Shown piece after piece: positions 34,872 through 43,422 of a DNA stretch of 64,000 nt; positions within the stretch are counted from its first letter, which is position 1; the number at the start of each line of letters is the position of its first letter. The DNA is from Poa pratensis (lineage: Eukaryota > Streptophyta > Magnoliopsida > Poales > Poaceae), in the NCBI GenBank assembly GCA_947311845.1, contig CAMZMU010000089.1, positions 21,322,438 through 21,386,437 of the forward strand, in the 5' to 3' direction. Both the position numbers and the translations under genes were made by a program. The notes beneath the pieces were generated by a model. The model was not told the DNA's origin and did no database searches. It was given only the letters and a program-made list of their open reading frames with translations.

Positions 34872-37519
34872 CTTGCTGGGTAGAACCCTGGAAGAACAGG
34901 AGGCAGTAATCGGCAAAAAGCAAATGGGACATACCCGGAGCATTGCGGCAGATTTTCAACTCCAACCGATTTCCAACTTCCACCTCTTTCTGGATTAAAC
35001 GTGAGAGTCCATCAGCAACAAGCAGAAACAAATACGGTGACAACGGATCGCCTTGGCGGAGACCGCGTGTTGGCGTGAAGGTGTCCAATGCATGTCCATT
35101 GATGCGAACAGAATATCGTACGGTGGTCACACACTGCATCGTCCACCGTATCCATGTGCTATGAAAGCCCAGTTTCGCCATGACACCTTCGAGATACCGC
35201 CAGTCCACGCGATCGTACGCCTTCCCCATATCCAACTTGTAGGCACAGTACTTAGATCGCTCCACTGAATTACTCTTAATCGCATGAATACATTCAAACG
35301 CCATGAGGGCATTGCCAGTTATAAGCAACGAAAAAAATAGCACGCTATTTCCCGGTTAATAGCACGATATAGCGTATTTGGAGAGGCTACGCTATATTTA
35401 GCCTAAAGTTGACGCTACGACGTTATTTTCGTCTTATACACTCGAAACCACACTAAACGTGGTAACGTTATAGCTACGTTAACAAAAAAGTCTGGAAATA
35501 ACGTTAGGTGATGAGGATGGCGGGCAATCTAGTGGTTCTTCTAGTTATTCTGAAGATGATGTCAATGATTCTGATTAAAGTTTAAAATATTTATCTTTTA
35601 GTTTATTACTTTTTCATGGTTTTAAGCCTCATATTTGTATTCGTGCTATGGATTTGGCCTTGACATTTGAATATGGTTATCTGGTTATGCATGTATTGTT
35701 TCTGGAAAAAAAAATAGTGCTGAAATACTTAATATTTGGGCTATTTCTTACAACTTTTTCATCACGCTATTTTATATGTAACTTCGCTATATCACGCTAT
35801 ATCTTGTATAGCTTCTGAAGGACTGCCACGCTATTTTTGATAGCACGCTATTTTTTTCCTTGGTTATAAGTCGCCCGGGGGTAAACGCACTTTGCATCGG
35901 AGAGATTACATCGTGCAAGAGAGGCCGCAGTCGGTTAACCACGCATTTTGAAATGATTTTAAACAACACGTTGCATAAACTGATCGGTCAGAAGTCTTTG
36001 AGATCCTCCGGTCATTCTTCTTAGGTATGAGTACAATAACCGTGTCATTGACCTCATCAGGCATTCTTCCCTCACTGAAAAAACCTTGCACCGCCGCCAC
36101 GATATCTTGCTTCAGGATATCCCAATTACGCTGCAAAAACCGGGCCGGAAAGCCATCAGGCCCGGGAGCCTTAAGCGGACCAATCTGGAACAATGTCTCA
36201 CTGATCTCTTGTTCTGAAAAAGGTGAACACAGCTTGTTATTCATCTCCCCGTCCACCCGAGCAGTGAACAACTCAAGCAGTTCAGTCGGATCAGTGCTAT
36301 CCTCTTGCGTGTATAGCTTCTGAAAACATTCAGTCGCCATATGCCCCATCTCCTCCGCATCATCAGTCCAAGATCCATCAGTTCTTTTCAGCCGGGAGAT
36401 TTTGTTCTTTTTACGGCGCCACGATGCCTGCCTGTGCAAATATTTCGTGTTACGATCTCCCTCGCGCAGCCAGGCAACTCGCGAGCGTTGCATCCACATG
36501 AGTTCCTCCCTATAGAGTAGCTCATCCATCTCAACCTGGAGCTTCTTTTTCTTAGTTTCGCTAGCAGCATCAGTACAGTGCATTAGTGCTGCTTCCTGTT
36601 CTTTTCTAGTTCTTTAGGGACAAATTTGAACTTTGTTTTTTTTTCAATCATACAGAGCCCCCATAACACCACGGAGAGAGGAGCAGACATCATTCAGATC
36701 CTTGATACGATCACGCCGAGCCCAAGCATCCTCCACTGTTGCCGTGAGGGAGGGTTCCCTTTCCCACATGATCTCATAGCGACGAATAGGTTGTGCAGGC
36801 CTATGAGTGCATTGTGGCTGAAGCAATGAGAGCAGGAGAGGGCAGTGGTCCGATCTCGATGAAGCGAGCTGACGCACTTGTGCTTCAGGGAAACGGAGAG
36901 ACCACGCGGGGGACGCAACAGCACGGTCAAGCCTGACTTTCACGTTCCTCTTTCCTCTTTGCTTGTTGTCAAAAGTCCAGGGCACACCGCTAAAACCCAA
37001 GTCATGCACATCGTAGTGCGACAGGACCTCTCTAAAATCCATCATCAGTCTCTCCGATCTCCTCGATCTTGAGAAATGCTCCGCTTGCCACATTGCCTCA
37101 TTGAAGTTCCCCATCAATAACCAGGGTTTGGAGGACTTATTCTTGATCCTTCGGAGCATTGTCCACATGTGGTGATGTTCACTCGGTTTCGGATCACCAT
37201 AGACAAAGGTTCCCCTCCATCGAGCACCAAACGGACCACCCTGAATATGTACATCAATGTGCCGAGAGCTGTACAAGATGAGCTGAACATCAACATCCTC
37301 ATGGTGAAAGAGGGCTAGCCCGCCACCTTTTCCAAAGCCCGGGACAGCAAAACAACCTTTCATGCCTAAACGGAAGCGAAGATTACGAACTCTATCAGAC
37401 TTCTGCCTAGTTTCACAGATGAACACCAGGCTGGGGTGATGTGTCTGCACCAAGCAGACTAGCTCGTGAACTGTCGGGGTCTGCCCCGCCCCCCGACAGT
37501 TCCAGCCTAAAAGACTCAT
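34872..37519 (-). pseudogene. LINE ORF2 N-terminal part: EEP endonuclease and RT palm
   Basis: ATG at 37519 opens the endonuclease (LGWNCRGAG, ICETRQK, GDPKPSEHHH, RSDHCPLLLSL). Its catalytic GDFN is changed to GNFN, removing an aspartate. The RT follows at 35906-36583 (VAWLREGDRNTKYLH, KAPGPDGFPARF) in another frame. After another change 35787-35969 carries [14 protein letters not shown], where the hAT element sits. RT resumes at 35317 with KLDMGKAYDRVDW, GLRQGDPLSPYLF and LLFADY. The second catalytic aspartate of the active site is replaced by tyrosine. With frameshifts and two catalytic losses this LINE is dead. The LTR element inserted a few codons after the active site. Confidence 0.88.
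35326..35862. mobile_element. hAT-type non-autonomous element (537 bp) with 8-bp TSD
   Basis: Flanked by identical 8-bp repeats GTTATAAG (35318-35325, 35863-35870). Termini are CAACGAAAAAAATAGCACGC and, inverted, CAAGGAAAAAAATAGCGTGC. An 8-bp duplication and CAA(G)G-type termini fit the hAT superfamily. Many copies of the heptamer ACGCTAT, in both orientations, crowd both ends, like subterminal transposase-binding sites. Removing the insertion restores the LINE reading ...PGRLITGNA..., which confirms the boundaries. No transposase is encoded, but a short Ser/Asp-rich frame ending in TAA (35507-35578) may be its last remnant. Confidence 0.88.
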
Positions 37520-38604
37520 TGCTCATGTCGGGCCTCGCCGTGAGGTCCCGACATGTTTGTGTTGTTTGCCGTATAGACTTCCACCAACCTGCTTCGCTTC
37601 GGATCAACAATAACGACAAAGTTTGACACCTCCTCCACATGTCCATGAGCTACATCAATAAACCCCACACGCACTCCCAAGAGGCTATTAGCTCTCAGCT
37701 CAGCTATACCTCTGGTTCCATCGATCTCTCGGATGCGAAGCTGCTTTATGGTTCCCCGCCTGTTCTTGAACACCTGATAATTTTGTGTTGCCACACCGTT
37801 ACCCTTCACCTTCTTTCTGTTATCCACAACTTCCTTATCTGACATATTCATGTCCTTGTTGGTGTCCCCAACAATCTGCTGGACCGGCCACAAAAAGTAT
37901 ATCATCATGTCACCAGGATCAATGGTGAAGAACTGGAGAAGTTGCATTACTTGCGTCTCAAAACATTCTGCCTGTTTTGCTGCATCGTTAAAATCCGACA
38001 AGTGCAGATCACTCATCTGACATGAGCTCAGATCAAAACCATCGCCCACCAAACAGCAGCTCAGATCGTAAACATGACCAACCATACCTCGTACCACCAT
38101 GGGTGCCTTGGACATTGTACGGCGAACAGACTCAGCAGTAGTTAAAATCACATCCAAACCATGCGTCAAGTCCTTTGATCCGCTGCAAAACTCTCCAGAA
38201 CCCTCTTCATCTAAGGGCTCCTCACGAGAATCTGTAGCTGATCCCCTAACCTGGGTAGTCACCACTCCAAGCCCTTCCACCAATGTCTCCTTCTTAGCCA
38301 CAACGCACATGGCACCTGAGTCAAAAAGGGCCGCCGCTCTAGACCGCATCACCTCCATACATCGCGCTGGATCACGCGATTTGCGGAGAATCTGCAACGC
38401 CCGCCTCTTCAAATCCTGCACCTCCATGTCCCCCAGATCAGGGCGCCCAGATGCCAACCTGGGGAACAGGGAGCGCCGCCGTCGAGGTCTTCTCTTGCGC
38501 CGCCGCCACCAGGACACCTTGTACGCCGCCACTACCAGAACGACTTGTACCAGATCCCGACGCAGCGGAGAAAACACCCAGACTGGGAAGCGAAGGAACA
38601 CCAA
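37516..38604 (-). pseudogene. C-terminal part of the split LINE's ORF1
   Basis: An open frame on the minus strand whose TGA stop (37518-37516) overlaps the ORF2 ATG (37519-37517) as ATGA. It contains no zinc knuckle and no motif I recognise. An Arg-rich stretch near its start (RRRKRRPRRRR) is followed by a long, compositionally normal region. By position it should be the C-terminal part of ORF1, with the RNA-binding N-terminus lost to 5' truncation. The in-frame start at 38604 is probably not the original one. Confidence 0.5.
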
Positions 38605-38650
38605 ACCCTACCGGCGGCAAGATCACCTCGCGATCGCCACAGCGGAAATT

Positions 38651-40736
38651 ACGGAAACCGTCACCCTACGGGACGGACGGCAAAATCGAGAATATGTGTT
38701 GCTTCGCGTTCTACTGTTTCGAAATCCCAAGAAAACTATGCTTTGTAGAAGTCCAAAGAAACATTCCTTTAATCGAATGGCAGTTGATAATCATTAGATC
38801 CGAAATTGCACATTGGATGAACCGGATCATGAATAAACACACATTATATACACAGATGTGGCAGCCAAAAAGTATAAACCAAAACACATTATTAGGGACA
38901 TGCTTTGTTCTGATTTATTGGATTATCCATATGGGCTAAAGTATGGAACCATGTTAGCAAACAATAACATGTTCTCCAATTGGTTTGCCGTTAGCAGAAC
39001 AAAGTTAACTTTTGAATTATCATAGATAAGTTGCAAGATATTTACAAAATCATAAAGTTTCAAATACCAATTCCATTTCTGGTCCTCGAGAATACTACCA
39101 GTCCAATTTTAGTTTCTGAAATGGCATACGGGCCCATGTTGCATTGATCAGATATTTGGACCTGGCCCAAAATATCGAGGTCTTAAAGGGATACAGACAC
39201 CTGTATAATTATAGGCTGAAAACCATCTCAAAGTTGAGGAATATAAAGTATCTCTTCTCTGTTTGCAAGAAGTATCCTAGAAAATCACAGGCAATCCCTT
39301 CTCTCTACCATTGAATACTTTTGCAGTAAGGATAAGTTTATGATCTGGTTATCACCAGGTGGACTACTGTAAAGTGAGGCCTGGAGACCAAAGTATGATG
39401 CTCGTGAACTCCACATCCACAGTATTAACTATGATCTATATTCAATGCATTGGCATACCAGAGAGCATCTAACAATTCTGTAGCATTACCATACAGTATT
39501 ACCAATCAGTATGCATACAAAATATTAAGATGACAAAAAACACATGTTATAGAACCATACAGTGACCTGCAACTTCTCTTTTGATGTCAAATTCACCAAT
39601 AAAAGTGGCATCATCGTCTAATAGTAGTACATGGAGATACTCGTCCATTGCATAACACAACATACCTTTCTCCTTGCAGAAGCAGATCGAAGGGCAGTAA
39701 ATCCACCTCCTCACACTTGGTTCGATCTGAAGATATGAGAGTGACCACCGTGTTGCTTCTTGGGATGTAGTTCGAGCAGCGTGAGTCTCATCTGCCTGTT
39801 TACTTGTATTTATATTGGGCTGCGAGACAGGTTTCTAGACATTTCGACCTAGGCGCGGATTTGGGCGACAAAAATTTGAATTTTGGAGGCGGCAAGGGTG
39901 GGATCAATGAAGGTTCGGGAAAGAGGTGGTAGCCGAGCATAGCACCAGAACAGGCCGTGGAGCGCGTTAGTGGGAAGGAGAAGTAGTAGTATGTGGCTGC
40001 GCCACCGCCGAGGATGAGCACCGTGTAGCCGGCGGCGTACTTGGGACACGGAGCCACGGATGGCGCTGCCGGTGTGCCAGCAGAGGTCGACATCGGTGGA
40101 GACGGGGGAGGGGGATGGCGAGGAGGAGGGGAAGGTGGTGGTGATGCTAGGTTGGGCACTCATCTGGCAAAGGAGTCAGGAGATGCGCCGGCGGAGGGAC
40201 GGCGCCGCCGGCGTGGGAGCAGAAGGGAGAGGGGGCGGAGGGGATGGCGAAGAGGAAGGGGAGGTTGTGGTGGTGCTGGGCGGTGGAACTACTCTGGAAG
40301 AGAAGGAGGCGGGAGAGGCACCGGCGGAGGGTCAACGCTGGCGTCGTGCCTGCCGAGGTCGGAAACGGAGGAGATGAGGAAGGGGGCGCAAGGAGACGGC
40401 GAGGTGGAGGATTTTGGTGGTCGGTGGAGTTGATGGAGGCGTGAGAGGCTCCGGGGCCGGACGGAACCGGCGGCGGCCACCGCGCCATATGGCTCCGACG
40501 CTGCCGGCGGTCGGGCTGGTGGCTCTCACGGCTTTTCCCCCAATTTTCAGGTGGTTGGATTCTGTGGGGGGGGAGAGAGACAAGGGCTTATCTGTAAATG
40601 TGTACGGAATGGTGGGTGTCTTTTTGTTAAATTGCCAAAGATTGCTTCGTATCCGTTAGATGTAAATCGGACGATCGTGGTTGAAAGATGGCAGGCACAC
40701 CATCATCACCAACCGTGATTTTTATAGGAGTGGAGA
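38651..40736 (-). other. 5' part of the 20-kb Helitron
   Basis: Non-coding Helitron sequence between the LINE and the A|TC terminus at 40736. A GC-rich block (about 39840-40560) encodes overlapping Pro-, Arg- and Gly-rich frames on both strands and is not accepted as a gene. A possible upstream exon with a GTATGT donor lies on the minus strand near 39675-39780. Bases 39508-39590 repeat part of the duplicated unit at 24404-24490. Confidence 0.4.
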
Positions 40737-41215
40737 TTTGTGATTGCTTTACTGCCACCCATCAATATGTGGAATTATCAAGTAGATGTTGGATTAAAAT
40801 GGGCTGCAGCCCATCTAGCTTACAAATCCTGAAATCGCCGGTGGGGCAGCCGGCCCTAATACGCGAGGAATGTGTTTGAACATTCTCAATAGCGGTCATC
40901 CGACGATCTTACCAGACAATCTATTTGGAGCGGAGTTGGAGATCCTATAAGAGGTAAATTATTTCAGAAGTTGAAAACTGAGGAAATCTTGATGATGTTG
41001 ACATACTAAATGCACATTTCGTTTCTCAGTTGCAAAATTAGCAGACATTGACATGCTACATTTATTTCAGCTCTCAGTTTGCAAGCATGTTTCCGAGTGG
41101 ACTGTGGCTAGGACACCGCACATAAACAGCGTGGAGCGCCACAACCAGTTCTGTCTCATTTTCTCATTCACAGCTGCAAAAGGAAATCAAAGAAAGGCCA
41201 AATTACAAGGACACA

Positions 41216-41888
41216 AAACACGCTGTAAGTGTATCAAAGGGAGCCTTGGACCCTTATCCTCTCCCGCGACCGAGAGGGCGACTTTCTTGAGCTTCCCCGT
41301 CAACTCCACCTCGCCGCCGGCGGCTCGCCGGTTTCCCTCCCCTCCGTCGGCCGCTTCGGCGGCGGGAGGTGGGGGGAACCTCGGGCCCCGGCGTGTATAT
41401 AGTGTAGGCGTTGCTAGGGTCGTTGTCGGCGGCGCCATGGAGGCGGTGGCGCGGCGGATGACGTGTGTTCGTTTTGCAGGTGGTTTCTTCCTCTCCGGCT
41501 CCGGTGCTCGTTGGAGCGTCGCGGCCGAGCGCCACCTTGCGCGTGCTCGCGGCCCTCCGGGGTCGCCGTGTGCGCTCTTCCCCTTCCAGATCCCGCCGCG
41601 GCGGATCTAGTCGACACCATCGGAGCAGCTGGAGGTCAACCGAGGCGGCGTTGGCGACGGAGCGAGGCGGAGGCTCCCGGAGTTCGAGGCCCGAAGACTT
41701 CCCGTCCGCTCGGGGATCTTCTCCCATCCAAGGTCAGTGGAGAAGGAGCGGCGGCGCGCCATCGGCACGTTTCTCTCCTCATCGCCGGCGTCGATCTACA
41801 GGAGGACTGGTTTGTAATTTCGATGTTCGTGGAGGTCCTTTCTGTAATACCTTGATGTAGTCCGGCTGTTCCCTCGCAAAAAAAAAAA
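41216..41888 (+). mobile_element. short retroposon with poly-A tail and 12-bp TSD
   Basis: TACAAGGACACA occurs at 41204-41215 and again at 41889-41900, directly after an A-run. The 0.67-kb insert is GC-rich (41270-41760) and ends in a 'gatgtagtccggctgttcc' tail before the A-run. This is the structure of an L1-mobilised retroposon: target duplication, 3' poly-A, no reverse transcriptase. Whether it is a truncated LINE leader, a SINE-like family or a processed transcript is not clear. Overlapping frames on both strands are low-complexity. Confidence 0.75.
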
Positions 41889-41938
41889 TACAAGGACACA
41901 GCCATGCAACCGAGGTGGTTGACTGCTTTGCAATTTTA

Positions 41939-41969
41939 CTAGGAATAATTGCGCGGCGACACGCCGCGC
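41939..41969 (-). other. Helitron 3' terminal hairpin and CTAG
   Basis: Stem GCGCGGCG / CGCCGCGC with loop ACA (plus-strand reading 41951-41969), spacer of eight bases, then CTAG and T on the minus strand. Confidence 0.85.
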
Positions 41970-42993
41970 CCGTGCGGTGAAATTCAAATTTGGAAATGTC
42001 CTTGTTTGAAAAGCGTGTAATTGTTTGAATTTTTTTTATGAGAATGTTGTGTGCGTTTGATAAATTTCGAATATTTTGTTGGTAAAAAAATGTGAATTCA
42101 AAAGTTTCGAATATGCTTTGTCTTCTGTCGTAAATAGGCAGTTTAAATGCTTCTATTTTTTTTTGAAGGGAAATTTGTTTTTATTTTTTAATGAATATTT
42201 ACTGAATTAGAGTATCTCCAAAATTTGACCAATTCGAAATATCAAACATGTTTGTGAGCATGTTTATGTGTTGTAGAGTAGCTTCAATTATTTAGCATTT
42301 TTGAATTTTGTAATGTGATTTTATTTTCTATTTTTTATTTAATGAATTGGAGTATCTCAAAATATTGGTCAATTTAAAAATTTCGAGTATGTTTGTTTTT
42401 TGTTGTAAATAGGCAGTATTTTTCTATCTGACCATTTTGATGTATTTTTTTATATTTTTTGCAGTAGGTATTTATGTAAATAAATGATGCCATTTTAGTT
42501 TTTTTTTAAAAGGGCAGCTGACAGGTGGGACCCATCGTGGCGTCAGCATGACGTGTGCACAGCACGCAGCGGCACGGCGAGCGGCACGGCGAGCTCGCCG
42601 GCGGCGCATCCGTGCAAGCAGGAGAGCGTGCCTGACCGAGGCAGACACGCGTCGACGCGGGCCGCCTGAAAGTGCCGCGGGCGACGTGGTTGAATCTGGA
42701 GCGTCCGTTCCGCGATCGGATGGCAGGAAAAAGGGGGCGACGTGGAGGGTTGGAGCGGAGGGCTAACCGGGTCAGGTTTGATATAGTAGTAAGTACCGTC
42801 GATGGCGAACCAGAGCGCGGGGAGGACAGGGAGGAGGTCCTACGGGACCGGCGGCTCAACAGGAAGACGAAGGAGGGGTCGGGGAAGCCGGGGAAGGTCG
42901 GAGTTGACCAGAATGACCTCGGCGGCCGGCGGTCGGAGTCGGGGAAGATGCACAATTTATCGGCGATTTCGGGCGTTCCGGCTCGCGTAACTC

Positions 42994-43160
42994 GTGGAGG
43001 AGATAGAGGAGGCGACGGCAGAGCCCTTGGCGGGCTTCTATTCGTGGGAGGAGGCCTGCAACGGCGGCGGTCCGCGTCGGAGCCGCCTAGAGGAGGCGAC
43101 GGCAGAGCCCTTGGCGGGCTTCTATTCGTGGGAGGAGGCCTGCAACGGCGGCGGCTACAT
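42994..43160. repeat. direct duplication inside the 1.45-kb Helitron
   Basis: A segment of about 70 bp beginning GAGGCGACGGCAGAGCCCTT and running through 'gaggcctgcaacggcggcgg' occurs twice in direct order with about 92-bp spacing. Translated, it gives the repeated string GFYSWEEACNGGG in one frame, but this is too short to call a gene. Confidence 0.8.
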
Positions 43161-43389
43161 CAGAGCGGAGGAGGAGGAGGCTAGGAACAATGTAGACATC
43201 TATAGTGATATAGGTAGGTAACATAATTTTTGGGAAAACAAAAAAAATTCAAAAAAAACCTAAAAAAAAAGTTGCAAAAAAAAAAACTGTAGCAACGGCA
43301 CTATAGAAGCGCGGCACTGTAGCACTCCTACGGTGCCCGTGACGTGGGCAGCTTCATAGGCCGCTGAAGCGGTTGTCTTTATATATAGA

Positions 43390-43422
43390 CTAGTTGAATT
43401 AGGTGCGGCGGCACGCCGCACC
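43390..43422 (-). other. Helitron 3' terminal hairpin and CTAG
   Basis: Stem GGTGCGGCG / CGCCGCACC with loop GCA, spacer of eight bases, CTAG, then T on the minus strand. Confidence 0.85.

Larger units (their letters stand above)
26155..38650 (-). mobile_element. LINE with RNase H domain, split by hAT and LTR insertions
   Basis: A minus-strand LINE whose A-tail is the T-run at 26155-26164. ORF2 stops at 26187, leaving a very short 3' UTR. Going 5'-ward: RNase H, zf-RVT, RT (split by the LTR element between 28245 and 34872 and by the hAT element at 35326-35862), EEP endonuclease (to 37519), and an ORF1 C-terminal part to about 38604. The 5' end is truncated or too diverged to place, so 38650 is approximate. 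No target duplication was found. It inserted into the Helitron just upstream of the last visible exon of the Rep/helicase fragment. Confidence 0.75.
20421..40736 (-). mobile_element. Helitron (20.3 kb including nested insertions)
   Basis: On the minus strand the left end shows a perfect 9-bp hairpin (20432-20454, stem CCCGTGCAG, 5-nt loop), a 7-nt spacer, CTAG (20424-20421) and a following T. This is the canonical Helitron 3' end. The right end is A|TCTCCACTCCTATAAAAA at 40736, a canonical 5' start preceded by A. Both ends agree with insertion between A and T without duplication. Between them, on the same strand, is a spliced N-terminal fragment of a Helitron-type Rep/helicase gene (24665-26077). 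The HUH nuclease and helicase domains are missing. A LINE, an hAT element and an LTR element inserted later and make up about 12.5 kb of the length. That the two ends belong together is an inference from orientation and terminal rules. Confidence 0.6.
41939..43389 (-). mobile_element. Helitron, 1.45 kb, non-autonomous
   Basis: On the minus strand the 5' end is TCTATATATAAAGAC at 43389. The 3' end is a perfect 8-bp hairpin (41951-41969, stem GCGCGGCG, 3-nt loop), an 8-nt spacer and CTAG (41942-41939) followed by T. The interior has a GC-rich block near 42530-43190, including a directly repeated segment (compare 42996-43065 with 43089-43155), and AT-rich sequence towards the 3' end. No Rep/helicase is present. 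Its 5' end directly abuts the 3' end of the next Helitron. Confidence 0.8.
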
